From Paracoccus albus (GTDB lineage: Bacteria > Pseudomonadota > Alphaproteobacteria > Rhodobacterales > Rhodobacteraceae), in contig NZ_CP115777.1 of assembly GCF_027913035.1 (NCBI RefSeq), positions 1 to 64,000 of the forward strand: a DNA stretch of 64,000 nucleotides, read 5' to 3'. The notes under the pieces are model-generated. The model did not search any database and was not told where the DNA came from. It was given only the letters and a program-made list of their open reading frames with translations. This document shows positions 7,828-17,495 of this stretch, piece after piece. Position 1 is the first letter of the stretch. Each line of letters opens with the position of its first letter. A program made the position numbers and the translations under genes.

Positions 7828-9024
7828 GTGTCATCGTATCGTATAAACGACTTTGAATTTTCTGCAGACGCTCCGAACTTTCAGACCATTCTCGAACGGG
7901 CCCACAGCCAGAAGCTTCGGCCCTCGTGCCTGTGCTGCCCCGCACACCCGAAAATGTATGTCGCCCTGATTGGCGGCGAATATTACCTGAAGCGCATGCC
8001 AGGAACCGGCCATGCCCATGACCCTGGCTGCGCGTCCTTTGATCCGCCGCCAGAGCTGTCCGGGCTCGGACACGTCACCGGGGCCGCAATCGTCACCGAC
8101 GATGCCGGCGACACGACGTTGCGGCTCGATTTCTCACTGACCATGCGCGGCGGGCGCAGCGTGCCGGCGCCAGGCGCTGACACCGAAACGACCTCCGTCG
8201 TCGCCAATCCCAAGAAGCTGTCTTTGCTCGGCACGCTTCACTATCTCTGGGATGCCGCGGGCCTCACAAAGTGGCGGCCGCAATGGCAGCGCCGGAACTG
8301 GTGGATTATCCATCGCGAGTTGACCGGCGTGGCGCAAAATACCGGGACCAAGGCACATCCCTTCGCTTCCGTTCTCATGGTACCGCCAGTCTACAATCAC
8401 GAGCGCCGAGATGAACTGGCCCTGGAGCGGCGCAGCTGGTTGCGCGGGCTGGCCCCGCAGCGCGGCAAGCCTGTCCCGCTTGGCATTGTCGTCGCAGAGT
8501 TCAAGTCGATCGAGCCGTCACAATATGGCCGCAAGCTGAAGATGAAGCATCTGCCGGATTTTGCCTTCTTCATGGACGATGACCTGGCGGCGCGCTTCGA
8601 CAGGCTTTTTGCGGACAAGATCCATGCCATAGAAGCTGCAGGCGATGGGCATCTGATCCTGATTGCGACCTTCAGCATCCGCAATAACTATGCCGAGATC
8701 CGGGAGATTGCCGGCATGACGGTCAACGAACACTGGATCCCGTTCGACGGCGACCGCGAGCATCAGCTTGTTGAGGCACTGAAGGACCGCGCCTATGCCA
8801 AGTCGCTGAAATACAATCTTCAATCGTCGGCGCCGGTCGCGAATGCCCTCTTACTCGACACCGCCGAGCCAATCGCGCTCTATGTCCCGCCAGACGGGCT
8901 GTCGGCCGACGACGAGGAAACCCTGTATGATATTGCCGAGGACGGCGTTTATCAGCCGTGGTTCTGGCCGGCCGATGAAATCGAGATGCCCGCCTTGCCG
9001 GCCCCGGCTGGCGGCGGTCACTGA
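7828..9024 (+). CDS. DUF1173 family protein
   Basis: 398 residues. It opens MSSYRINDFEFSADAPNF and has a cysteine cluster LRPSCLCCPAHPKMYVA plus a histidine/cysteine motif GHAHDPGCASFDPPPE, suggesting a metal site in the first 70 residues. The organisation matches the DUF1173 proteins common on alphaproteobacterial plasmids; their function is unknown. It converges with the SRAP gene, overlapping 7 bp. Confidence 0.75.
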   Translation: MSSYRINDFEFSADAPNFQTILERAHSQKLRPSCLCCPAHPKMYVALIGGEYYLKRMPGTGHAHDPGCASFDPPPELSGLGHVTGAAIVTDDAGDTTLRLDFSLTMRGGRSVPAPGADTETTSVVANPKKLSLLGTLHYLWDAAGLTKWRPQWQRRNWWIIHRELTGVAQNTGTKAHPFASVLMVPPVYNHERRDELALERRSWLRGLAPQRGKPVPLGIVVAEFKSIEPSQYGRKLKMKHLPDFAFFMDDDLAARFDRLFADKIHAIEAAGDGHLILIATFSIRNNYAEIREIAGMTVNEHWIPFDGDREHQLVEALKDRAYAKSLKYNLQSSAPVANALLLDTAEPIALYVPPDGLSADDEETLYDIAEDGVYQPWFWPADEIEMPALPAPAGGGH

Positions 9025-9698
9025 TCCTTGTCAGATGTAATGCCGACGCCCTGTCGCACGATCCGCATTTTTTCGGCTGGATAGGGTCGAAGCAGTTTTC
9101 CGGCCTCGGATTCGGATCCGTCGAGCCAGGCATCGTAATCGCCGGGATCGAGGATCACCGGCATCCGCGTCGGGTGGACTGGCTTGACAAGCTCGTTTGC
9201 CACCGTCGTCACAACCGTATGGGTCAGCCAGTCACCCTCTTCGCCGTCGACGCCTGGCTGGCCGTCGCGCCAGAGACCAGCGAAGGCGAAGGGCGGGCGG
9301 TCGTCATCGGCTTCGGCTGCGAGGCCGAACCAGAAATCCGTTGCTGGATTTCTGCCCTTGGCCTCGCGGAACGCCGAAACCGGCACCAGGCACCGCCGGC
9401 CAGCAAATGACGACTTCCACAGGCCCGAGCTGGCCACCTTGTCGTCTCGCGCATTGTTCCAGGCGTCCGGCTTCAAGGGCCTTCCCGTCTTCGCCGAGGT
9501 CTTGGGCGTCAGAAAGCCCCATTTCATCAGCACCAGCTCACGTTCACCGTCTCCGTCAATGCGCACGACCGGCGCATCATATTTCGGCCAGATGGCTGTG
9601 CGCGGCTGTTCATTGCCGAGCCGGTCGCGCTCAGCCGCGACCTTGAACAGCCCCCGCATTGCCTCCTGCGCCGTCGTATTCGCGTACAAATTGCACAT
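9018..9698 (-). CDS. SOS response-associated peptidase (SRAP, YedK/HMCES family)
   Basis: 226 residues. Cys2 after Met1 is the conserved catalytic and DNA-crosslinking residue. Other family landmarks are AWNNARDD (Asn/Arg), CLVPVSAFREAKG (Glu) and HPTRMPVIL (His). YedK-type proteins shield abasic sites in single-stranded DNA by forming a thiazolidine crosslink. On a conjugative plasmid this could protect incoming ssDNA. Cotranscribed with the zinc-ribbon gene upstream; its start directly follows that stop. Confidence 0.93.
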   Translation of the reverse strand: MCNLYANTTAQEAMRGLFKVAAERDRLGNEQPRTAIWPKYDAPVVRIDGDGERELVLMKWGFLTPKTSAKTGRPLKPDAWNNARDDKVASSGLWKSSFAGRRCLVPVSAFREAKGRNPATDFWFGLAAEADDDRPPFAFAGLWRDGQPGVDGEEGDWLTHTVVTTVANELVKPVHPTRMPVILDPGDYDAWLDGSESEAGKLLRPYPAEKMRIVRQGVGITSDKDQ

Positions 9699-9947
9699 TC
9701 ACGCGTCCTCGTTTCGCCAGATCCACCGCGTCACCTTCCTGACCGGACGCCTTATGGTCAAGCCTGCGGCCAGTTCTGTTGCTGACGGGACGGACCAGGA
9801 CCAATTGATCCATTCCTTCGTCCGGCAGCGCGCGCAGGGAAACGGCGGGATATGGGCCTGGTGGTCGGGCCCGATCACCTCAATCAGGTCCTTCGCCCAA
9901 AACCGAGCAACGCGCCCGCATCCCGTACACTTGACCGTCAGCAGCAT
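9699..9947 (-). CDS. small zinc-ribbon-like protein
   Basis: 82 residues from ATG 9947, chosen because GAGGAGCGGG precedes it; the frame is open upstream to about 10103. Two Cys pairs (VKCTGCGRVARFW and FPCARCRTKEW) suggest a zinc ribbon. It directly precedes the SRAP gene in an apparent two-gene operon. Function unknown. Confidence 0.6.
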   Translation of the reverse strand: MLLTVKCTGCGRVARFWAKDLIEVIGPDHQAHIPPFPCARCRTKEWINWSWSVPSATELAAGLTIRRPVRKVTRWIWRNEDA

Positions 9948-10875
9948 CCCGCTCCTCGCCTGATCGCTCAAGCGCGGGTTTCTGAACGGGTTACCTGAAG
10001 GTGATCGGGCGGGCATTCTCGGAACATATTGCGAACATATGCCGACGCGCAATGCTCGTGTCGTGAGCTGGCATGGTATCCTCCGCGTATTGCTGGTGGT
10101 CACCTAAACCGACATGCGCGATCAGGGCAGGTCATCGGTTGGCGCCCTTCCGTTCCCCACACTCTTACTCTCAATGAAACTTTTCACAATTTGAACCGCC
10201 CCGGCTTGCCCGGAGGGGCGTTTCGTTCAACGCGGAAAGCTGAAATGGGCTCGATGCGGTCATGCGGCGGCGCGGCGTGCTGGACGCCCAAGCGAGTGGG
10301 TCCGCCCGGCAGAGCGGCCCAGAGCTGCCGTTCGCCAGAGTGGCCATCGCCGCAGCGCGGCTTCCCCATACCTGACCTTCGTGGCACCGTGCAGCATCGT
10401 TCAGGGCTTCAAGGTCAGCAATGCGGGACGGAGCGGGCTTTCGCTGCGGCTGCGTTCTGCAGAGCAAATGCTACCGCTGCATAGACGTGTTGGGCGGGAA
10501 CCGGACCTTCGCCGCACATCGCATGAATGACAGTGATGGTGAAGGATTTCCGATGTGGGCCGCGGTGCAAGGGTGCGGCCTGGTGTGTGGTCGGCCCGCG
10601 TTGGAAATCCTCCCAAGGTGGAAGCCGCGTGGTGCCGGGCGCTGTCTATGGGGAAAGTGTGCCGCGCGATGTGGCGACGGCCGGGTCAGAGCGTCGGCTG
10701 GCAGGGACAGGAAGGCCTCGACGGCTTGCCGGATCGGTTGGTAGTGCTGTTTTGGGAGTCGGCCGGAGCAGATGATGATGCATTTTCAGGCTGATCGCGG
10801 CAGCGGGCAAGCCGGAGGTGATCCGGCCTGCGGTCACGCGCCGGGGCATTTCTCTCGGTAATGACGGGCGCTTCG
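9948..10875. other. non-coding stretch up to the IS91 element
   Basis: I find no convincing gene. A stem-loop (CGCCCC against GGGGCG, about 10197-10226) followed by TTTCGTTC looks like a terminator. The right part is probably the non-coding tail of the IS91-type element, but I cannot place its end. Confidence 0.4.
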
Positions 10876-12078
10876 TCATGCGGCCTGCTCCCGGGGTGGC
10901 GCGCGCGATTGTGGTTTCTGCCCGCGACGGAAGATTTCGACGATGCGCATCGGGCCGCCGCAGCAGGGGCATGGTTCGCGCAGGGTGAGCGGGGCGGTCT
11001 CCGCATTGGGTGGCGGTGCCTGCTCCGGCGGATTTGCGCCGAGCAGGATCCTGATCGTCGCAATGTTGGCCTTGCGGGTGGCGCTGGCGAGCAGGCCGTA
11101 ATGACGGATGCGGTGGAAGCCATCGGGCAGGACATGGATCAGGAAGCGGCGGATGAACTCGGGCGTGGCCAGGCGCATGACCTTCTGCCGGTCGCCGTGC
11201 TTGATGCGATAATCCTTCCAGCGGAAGGCCACGGTCTCGGCGTCTGCGCTGATCAGGCGGTGGTTCGAGATGGCGATACGATGGGTGTATCGGCTGAGAT
11301 AGGCCAGCACGGCTTCGGGGCCGCCGAAGGGCGGCTTGGCATAGACCACCCATTCGGATTTGCGGAACGGGGCGAGCCAGGCGGTGAAGGTGCGCTCATC
11401 CGTCAGCCCGGCCAGATCGCCGTGGAATACCAACTGACCGGCCCGGTGCAGATCCCTCAGTCCGTCCAGAAACAGGCGTCGGAACAGCCGCGACAGAACC
11501 CGCACATGCAGGAAAAACCCGCGCTTGCAGGCAACCCATCTGGCGCCGTCGAACGACAGACCGCCGCCCGGTACGATCATGTGGATGTGGGGATGATGCG
11601 TCAGCGCCGATCCCCAGGTGTGCAGCACCGCCGTCATGCCGACACGGGCGCCAAGGCGCTTGGGGTCGGCGGCGATGGTCATGACCGTTTCCGCCGATGC
11701 CTTGAACAGCAGCCCATACACCGCCCCTTTGTTCCAGAACGCGACCTGCGCGATCCCGGCCGGCAGGGTGAAGACGACGTGGAAATACTCCACCGGCAGC
11801 AGGTCCACGGCGCGCGCTTCCATCCAGTCGCGCGCCGCTGGTCCCTGACACTTGGGGCAATGCCGGTTCTTGCAGCTGTTATAGGCGATATGGTGGTGGC
11901 CGCACTTGGCACAGCCCGCCACATGCCCGCCAAGCGCTTCGGTCCGGCAGGTCTCGATGGCCGACATCACCTTCAGCTGGGTCAGGCTGACATGCCCGGA
12001 ATTGGCCCGCCGCCACGCGGGGCCGTATCGTCGGAAGATATCAGCGATCTCCAGCCCCGGCCGGGACACGCCCGGCAC
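10876..12078 (-). CDS. IS91-family rolling-circle transposase
   Basis: 400 residues. An N-terminal zinc-binding region (CRTEALGGHVAGCAKCGHHH, then NSCKNRHCPKC), the HUH motif THHPHIHMIVPGGG, and the Tyr region around VLAYLSRYTHRIAISNHRL are all present. These enzymes nick one strand and transpose by a rolling-circle mechanism. A C-terminal Cys-rich tail (CPCCGGPMR) is also present. Full length. Confidence 0.92.
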   Translation of the reverse strand: MPGVSRPGLEIADIFRRYGPAWRRANSGHVSLTQLKVMSAIETCRTEALGGHVAGCAKCGHHHIAYNSCKNRHCPKCQGPAARDWMEARAVDLLPVEYFHVVFTLPAGIAQVAFWNKGAVYGLLFKASAETVMTIAADPKRLGARVGMTAVLHTWGSALTHHPHIHMIVPGGGLSFDGARWVACKRGFFLHVRVLSRLFRRLFLDGLRDLHRAGQLVFHGDLAGLTDERTFTAWLAPFRKSEWVVYAKPPFGGPEAVLAYLSRYTHRIAISNHRLISADAETVAFRWKDYRIKHGDRQKVMRLATPEFIRRFLIHVLPDGFHRIRHYGLLASATRKANIATIRILLGANPPEQAPPPNAETAPLTLREPCPCCGGPMRIVEIFRRGQKPQSRAPPREQAA

Positions 12079-12081
12079 CGG

Positions 12082-12969
12082 TCACTCCAGGCTTCGCTTC
12101 ACGGTCTGATCCTGCAACTTCGCCAGCATCTCATAGGGGCTGACGACATCACGGATCGTCTTCGTCGCGACATGGGTATACTGCGCCGTGGTAGTCAGCT
12201 TGGCATGGCCAAGCAGAACCTGGATCACCCGCACGTCCGTGTTCGCCTCCAGCAGATGGGTGGCGAAGCTGTGCCGCAGTGTGTGCAGCGTCGCGGGTTT
12301 GGAGATCCCCGCCATATGCTTGGCGGAGGTGAAGGCCCGGTTCAGCTGGCGCGGCGAGATCGGGTTGATCTTGGGCTTGCCCGGGAACAGCCAGCCCTCC
12401 GGCCGCGCCTCGCGCCACCAGTCGCGCAGCAAGTTCAGCAGGCCCGGCGACAGCATCACCTTGCGGTCTTTCCTGCCCTTGCCCTGCTCGACATGGATCA
12501 GCATCCGGTCGCTGTCGATGTCGCCGATCTTCAGGTTGCAGACCTCGGCGGCCCGCAGACCCGCGCCGTATGAGATGCTGAGCGCCGCTCGATACTTCAG
12601 CCCCGGCCCGGGCGCCGCCATCAGGATGTGAGAGACTTCCTCGACGCTGAAGACCACCGGCAGCTTGCGCGGCTCGGTGCGGAACTGCATGAACCGCTTC
12701 ATATCCTCGCGCCCGCAGGTCATGCCGAAGAAAAACCTCAGCGCCACGATCCGAATATTGAACGTCGACGGCGTGACTCCGGTGTCGGTCATGTACAACT
12801 GATAGGCCCGCAGTTCCTCTGGCGTGGCCGTATCAGGCGAATGCCCGAGAAAGGCCGCGAAATCCCTGATCGCCCGGATATGCGCAGCCTGCGCCTTCTC
12901 GCCCATGCCACGGATGCGCATGTCCTCGATCATCCGCTGGCGCAGCGGTGAAATCCTCTCTTCGCCCAT
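12082..12969 (-). CDS. tyrosine recombinase of the IS91 element
   Basis: 295 residues with an N-terminal SAM-like core-binding domain and a catalytic domain. The active-site residues are visible: Arg in SYGAGLRAAEVCNL, HTLRHSFATHLLE (HxxR), LGHAKLTTTAQYTHV (His and Tyr nucleophile). It starts just upstream of the transposase, as in two-gene IS91 relatives. Role in transposition is unclear for the family. Confidence 0.9.
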   Translation of the reverse strand: MGEERISPLRQRMIEDMRIRGMGEKAQAAHIRAIRDFAAFLGHSPDTATPEELRAYQLYMTDTGVTPSTFNIRIVALRFFFGMTCGREDMKRFMQFRTEPRKLPVVFSVEEVSHILMAAPGPGLKYRAALSISYGAGLRAAEVCNLKIGDIDSDRMLIHVEQGKGRKDRKVMLSPGLLNLLRDWWREARPEGWLFPGKPKINPISPRQLNRAFTSAKHMAGISKPATLHTLRHSFATHLLEANTDVRVIQVLLGHAKLTTTAQYTHVATKTIRDVVSPYEMLAKLQDQTVKRSLE

Positions 12970-13104
12970 GAGAACCTCCTGTCTGTCGATTGAGAGGTCT
13001 CAATCGTCAGCCAGAAACAGCCGTCGCCAAATGCACCGCGATCAGATTAACGCCAGACGCCAGCCACGGACGACAGTGCCGCGGAGCGGCTTCGTCCTTG
13101 GGCG

Positions 13105-14674
13105 GATGCTGTTGAAAAACTCGCCAGCAGTTTCGGACTGGTTTCCACACTTCGTGTTTTTTCAGTGAGAGTTGATCGATTTGAACGGCGGTGAGATCGG
13201 GTTTCTCAGCCGACCGGCGCCGATGGGGCCGTTGTGGGGCAGAGCTTCGCCAGTTTTCGGAGGTTCTGGGCGGTAGCGGCGAGTGTAAACTCGTCTTTCA
13301 CCCCCAACGGTCCCCTCAACCTGAGACGGTTGAGGCCCAGGATGCGCTTCAGATGCGCAAAGAGCATCTCGACTTTCTTGCGCCGTTTCTGAGCGTTCTC
13401 ATTGAATGCGGAGGCCGTGCAGCTGCGGGCAAAGTCACGCACCATCTCGTATTTCCCGCGCTGGAGGCTGCGCGTGTCGCTGTTGGGGCAGCATTTTGCT
13501 TTCAGAGGGCAGGCCTGACAGTCTGCCTTTTTCGCGCGATACCTGCGCGGTTTCATCTCGGAGGAGACACGCTCCGGATCTGAATAATTCCTTCGCGTGT
13601 GTCGCAGATCCTTACCTTCGGGGCAGATGTAGCGGTCATTCTCATCATCCCAGGTGAAGTCGGAACGCGATAAGGTCCCGTCCGTGCGTTCGCCTTTATC
13701 GATGACCGGGATGAAGGGCAGGATCTGCCGCTTCAGGGCGATCTCGACCAGGCTCTCTTCGGATCCATAGGCTGTATCGGCAACCAGCCAGTCTGGGCGC
13801 AGGCTGAAACGCTGGGCTGTGCGGTCGAGCATTGTAAGGGTAGATCCCACCTCGGCTTGCCGCACCGATCGCGTCGCTTCGACATCCATGATGATCCCGT
13901 GGTCCGTATCGATCAGGTAATTGTCTGAATACGCGAAGAAAGCGGGCCCCTTGCGCGCGGCGGTCCACTGGCTGGCAGGATCAGCATGAGCCGTGAACTT
14001 TGGCTTTACGGGCGTGGCCGCTCCGAAAGCCTCTTCGTCAAGCGTGTCGAGATATTCGCGCACCGCCCTCGGTGCCTCTGACGGGTCGATGGAACCCGCA
14101 TCCCACTTATCCTGACAGCTGGAGCTCTGCGTCTGGACATCCGCGCTGATCAGGCTGGCATCGACAGCAAAGCCGGTGCCGCCGACTAGGCCAAGGGAGA
14201 TACACTGGGCGACCACCCGCTCGAAGACGCGACGGAAGATGTCGCTGTCACGGAATTTTCCATGTCTCAGCTTTGAGAAGGTTGAATGATCAGGCACCTT
14301 GTCCTCGAGGCCCAAACGGCAGAACCAGCGGTAGGCGAGGTTGAGATGCACCTCCTGACACAGGCGCCGCTCGGACCGCAGCCCCATCACATAGCCAACG
14401 ACCAGCATCCGGATCATGAGTTCGGGGTCGATCGAAGGTCGGCCGGTGTGACTGTAAAAGCCGCGCATATCGTCGTGCAGACCATCCAGATCCAGAAAGC
14501 GATCAATTCCCCGGAGAAGATGGTCGGCCGGGATATGCGTCTCGAGATCAAACTCGTAGAACAACCGGGCGTGAACCTTTTGCCTTCCAAGCATCGCAAA
14601 CCCTCCAATTCCCCATAATCCAATGGAATCAGAAGCATTTGCTCTGATCAAGCACAGAGTTTTTCAACAGCATC
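13105..14674 (-). mobile_element. IS1182-family element
   Basis: A 1570-bp element with perfect 18-bp terminal inverted repeats (GATGCTGTTGAAAAACTC at 13105-13122 and its complement at 14657-14674) and a 4-bp direct repeat GGCG on both sides. It contains one transposase gene. Confidence 0.88.
13206..14594 (-). CDS. IS1182-family transposase
   Basis: 462 residues from the ATG giving MLGRQKVHARLFYEFDLETH; in-frame codons upstream add 19 residues not typical of the family. Landmarks: GRPSIDPELMIRMLVVGYVMG, DHSTFSKLRHGKF, FAVDASLISADVQ (D), LVADTAYGSEESL (D), cysteine cluster CQACPLKAKCCPN, and RKKVEMLFAHLKRIL (E). Apparently intact. Confidence 0.92.
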   Translation of the reverse strand: MLGRQKVHARLFYEFDLETHIPADHLLRGIDRFLDLDGLHDDMRGFYSHTGRPSIDPELMIRMLVVGYVMGLRSERRLCQEVHLNLAYRWFCRLGLEDKVPDHSTFSKLRHGKFRDSDIFRRVFERVVAQCISLGLVGGTGFAVDASLISADVQTQSSSCQDKWDAGSIDPSEAPRAVREYLDTLDEEAFGAATPVKPKFTAHADPASQWTAARKGPAFFAYSDNYLIDTDHGIIMDVEATRSVRQAEVGSTLTMLDRTAQRFSLRPDWLVADTAYGSEESLVEIALKRQILPFIPVIDKGERTDGTLSRSDFTWDDENDRYICPEGKDLRHTRRNYSDPERVSSEMKPRRYRAKKADCQACPLKAKCCPNSDTRSLQRGKYEMVRDFARSCTASAFNENAQKRRKKVEMLFAHLKRILGLNRLRLRGPLGVKDEFTLAATAQNLRKLAKLCPTTAPSAPVG

Positions 14675-15056
14675 GGCGGAAAGCGGGCATTCGCTGCGGG
14701 TGCGAACGCACCCTCGTCAGAACTTTGAAGCGGACATTCAGCCAGGATCGCGTCGTTGGATACGGCGCACCCTCACAAGGGGCGGATAGCGGACGCTCGC
14801 TACAAATGCTCCACACAGTATCTCGTGTGCCGAAAGCAGACATCGGCCTGCCATGTGATCGGACAACTCAAAATTTACTCCACCGCCTTGTGTGCGCACT
14901 CTTTGACTGGGAAGAGAAGGTGATAGAAGGATGTGTACGGCTGGTCCCGAACGATTTCGCTTGTGTATTTTGCCCACCACTACTGCAACAAGAGAGACGG
15001 GCGAGTTCGCTAGGAACAAGTCCTCGCTGCGTTTGGCGTTCAAGAGGTGGTTTGAA
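14675..15056. other. gap between IS1182 and the SDR fragment
   Basis: No gene recognised. The frames here are short and unlike known families. Probably rearranged IS flank, because the SDR frame to the right begins in the middle of its protein. Confidence 0.4.
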
Positions 15057-15227
15057 GCGATCCTGCCCAGCATCATCGACACCCCGCAGAACCGGGCGGC
15101 CATGCCCGACGCCGACCACACCGCCTGGGTGCGGCCGCGTGAGATCGCCGACGCCATCGCCTTCCTGCTCGCCGAGGATGCCAGCGGCGTCACCGGTGCG
15201 TTCATTCCGGTGTCGGGGCGGGTCTGA
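15057..15227 (+). pseudogene. 3' fragment of a short-chain dehydrogenase/reductase
   Basis: About 56 codons matching the C-terminus of SDR oxidoreductases: ILPSIIDTPQNRAAMPDAD, then VRPREIADAIAFLLAED and SGVTGAFIPVSGRV, which is the usual strand and helix before the end of the Rossmann fold. The NAD-binding glycine motif and catalytic YxxxK are missing, so it is a 5'-truncated remnant. It converges with the chlorite-dismutase-like gene. Confidence 0.75.
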
Positions 15228-15235
15228 GGCTTCGC

Positions 15236-15793
15236 TTAGACAGGCTCGGTCCGGACAAGCCGGACATCGACCTCGCGCTCAACGAAATCCCATTCCCGCG
15301 TCGCTCGCAGCCGCGCCAAAAGCCTGTCGAACGCCGGCTCATCGGCCGGTGCGAACTCGAACCAGGTCAGGAAATCGAACGGCTCGCCGAGGTCGCGGCT
15401 GTGGTGCAGCCGGCGCGCGATCGCCGGAAGGTACTCCATGCCGATCGCCGTGTGCTGCGAGGTCTCTTCGAAGATCGCGCGTCTGTCATCCTGCGCGAGG
15501 TCCCACCAGGCCGCCGACTTTTTGATTGGGATCAGGGCTGCATGGGTCGCCTGTCGGCGGTCGAGGCCCTCCTGGCGCGCCCTCAGGCCGGCCACCTCGT
15601 CTCGCGTCGCATAGCGGAGGTTGCTGACCGTGCCGAGCAGGCGCCAACTTGTAGGGTCATCGATCGGGCCGGGCTCCCAGGGGTGGATGGTCAGGGCCTC
15701 GGCCGGTGCGAGGCCGGCGCCGCGATAGGCCGCGATCGAGGAGATACGCCAGTCTCCGTGCGCTCCGGCGCTGAAGGCATAGGTCGACGCCAT
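15236..15793 (-). CDS. chlorite dismutase-family haem protein
   Basis: 185 residues from ATG 15793 (MASTYAFSAGAHGDW); GTG 15817 is an alternative that abuts the IS1380 end. The C-terminal half carries the family core: WWDLAQDDRRAIFEETSQHT, EYLPAIARRLHHSRDLGEPF (with the proximal haem His) and FDFLTWFEFAPADE. Size fits short Cld-type proteins. It could be a true chlorite dismutase or a Cld-like haem protein; I cannot tell. IS1380 ends 25 bp upstream of the ATG, so the native promoter is gone. Confidence 0.78.
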   Translation of the reverse strand: MASTYAFSAGAHGDWRISSIAAYRGAGLAPAEALTIHPWEPGPIDDPTSWRLLGTVSNLRYATRDEVAGLRARQEGLDRRQATHAALIPIKKSAAWWDLAQDDRRAIFEETSQHTAIGMEYLPAIARRLHHSRDLGEPFDFLTWFEFAPADEPAFDRLLARLRATREWDFVEREVDVRLVRTEPV

Positions 15794-15817
15794 GGCGGTC
15801 CCGATCTTGCTAATCAC

Positions 15818-17488
15818 CCGACATTCCCCAAGTGGCCTGCCGCTTGACTTCAAGATCGCCTGATTTTGCTCGCTGGGCAAGCGTTTTTCGCCCCGAGCGG
15901 TGTCTGTCGTCGCGCAAACGGCCGAAGTCGGGTGGATCAAGCCTCGAACCCGCAGCATTCTGGCCCGGCAGAGCCGCTTTTCCGCGCGGCAGACGGACCT
16001 GTCCTGCCGCTTTCGTTCAGCTTGGGCATGGATCGTGGTCATGCGCATGACGGAGGCGTTCGAAGACGGCGGATGGCGGCAAGGACGGCCCGCACCATCG
16101 GGCCGGTGACGGCGACCTCGGCCAACTGGAAGGTAATGGCGCGGGCGTGGCGGACGACGCGGGCGCCGATCTTGATCAGCTTGAGTTGCAGGCTGGTCAA
16201 CGACCAGTCCGCCATGGCCTCGGGCAGTTCGATGCAGCGCAGGAAGGTTGCCAGGTTGTAGGCCAGCGCGTGCAGTTGCAGCCGCACCTCGTTGTGCCGG
16301 AACTTCCGGCATGACAGCCGCGTCCAGCGAAAGGCATATTTGCCTTCCTTGATGTGCTGCTCTGCGGTGCCGCGCTGGTTGTAGAACCTCACCACCCAGT
16401 CTGGCTCCATCGGCAGGTTGGTGACGATGAAGCCGACTTTGGGGAACAGCTCGCCCGGATGCCATTCGATCTTGGCGATGACGCGGCGCGGCTTGTCCCA
16501 GGACGCCGCCTGATACTCGAAGTCCTCGAAGAACCGTTTGACCTTGGTCAGCGAAGGCCGTCCCACGGGCCGTGTCAGCCGATGCGCGATCTTCTCGCGC
16601 AAGACGGCGTTGGCGGGCAGACGGATGGCGTAGAAGAACCTGGCTTCTTCCAGCCGCATATAGATCGCGGGGATCGCGTAGGCAGCGTCGGCCCGGAAGA
16701 AGCGTCCACCAAGGTCGCGGCCAGCATATCGGGCAATGACGGGATCAAGGACATCCCGCCAGCCATCGGCGCTGTGGACATTGCCGTTACGCAGGGCGCA
16801 GCGCTCCAGCATGCCAAACTGGTTGAACAAGAAGATGGGGTGATAGCAGGTGCAGTCGAAATGCCCGTTCCAGGCAGTACCTTCCTGATCGCCGTGGGTG
16901 GGGCTGACCGAGCTGTCCATGTCCAGCACGATGTATTTCAACCCGTTGCGGTCATGAAACCGGTCGATCCATTGGCCGTTCAGATCGGCCAGCGCCGCCC
17001 GGTTCGCGGCCAGAGCCAGCGTCTCGGTCTCGAACCGTCCCATCTGCGATGCCGAAGCAGCTTGCGCCTCGACGGCCCTGCCGCCAACGACCTGACGCAT
17101 CACGGGATCGAGGGCCAAGCGGTCGGCATCGTTCACATCCTCGTATCCGGCCAGTCGTCCGAACACCGATTGCCGGAACAATCCGTCAAGCCGATGGAGC
17201 GTGTTCTTCCCGGTGCGGCTGTCTCGCAGCGCCTCCGACGCCAGATTGGACAGGCCGAGCACGTCATCAAGCTCGCGCATCACCAGCAGGCCACCGTCTG
17301 AACTGATCTGCGCACCACGGAACTCCAGACGCACACGGCGGTCGAAATCAACCCGATCTCCCCGCGCCAAGCCCGCACCCTCCAGGTGATCCATGAAACG
17401 CGCCCCTCGCAGCCGTCAACGCCATGATTTATATGCGAAATATCACGATTACGACAGCGAAATCAGCGACTTACTTGGAGAATGTGGG
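15818..17488 (-). mobile_element. IS1380-family element
   Basis: A 1671-bp element bounded by CCGACATTCCCCAAGT (left) and CCCACATTCTCCAAGT (right, read inward). The flanking 4 bp (tcac, ttga) do not form a target duplication, which suggests a rearrangement after insertion. Single transposase gene. Confidence 0.82.
16039..17394 (-). CDS. IS1380-family transposase
   Basis: 451 residues. Family landmarks: ISSDGGLLVMRELDDVLGL near the N-terminus, IVLDMDSSVSPTHGDQEG (first Asp), FRADAAYAIPAIYMRL (second Asp), and YNQRGTAEQHIKEGKYAF (Glu). The C-terminal LHALAYNLATFLR segment is also typical. Intact. Confidence 0.93.
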   Translation of the reverse strand: MDHLEGAGLARGDRVDFDRRVRLEFRGAQISSDGGLLVMRELDDVLGLSNLASEALRDSRTGKNTLHRLDGLFRQSVFGRLAGYEDVNDADRLALDPVMRQVVGGRAVEAQAASASQMGRFETETLALAANRAALADLNGQWIDRFHDRNGLKYIVLDMDSSVSPTHGDQEGTAWNGHFDCTCYHPIFLFNQFGMLERCALRNGNVHSADGWRDVLDPVIARYAGRDLGGRFFRADAAYAIPAIYMRLEEARFFYAIRLPANAVLREKIAHRLTRPVGRPSLTKVKRFFEDFEYQAASWDKPRRVIAKIEWHPGELFPKVGFIVTNLPMEPDWVVRFYNQRGTAEQHIKEGKYAFRWTRLSCRKFRHNEVRLQLHALAYNLATFLRCIELPEAMADWSLTSLQLKLIKIGARVVRHARAITFQLAEVAVTGPMVRAVLAAIRRLRTPPSCA

Positions 17489-17495
17489 TTGAATA

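Larger units (their letters stand above)
10876..12969 (-). mobile_element. IS91-family element with tyrosine recombinase
   Basis: Two adjacent - strand genes, a tyrosine recombinase and an IS91-type transposase separated by 3 bp, form the two-gene version of IS91. The coordinates given cover the genes only; IS91 elements have no terminal inverted repeats or target duplications, so I cannot define the ends. Confidence 0.75.

Noticed and set aside
10861..12573. 570-codon + strand frame opposite the IS91 genes
   Set aside because: Runs antisense to two clear genes (transposase and recombinase); no family resemblance.
16354..17301. 315-codon + strand frame opposite the IS1380 transposase
   Set aside because: Antisense shadow of an intact transposase.
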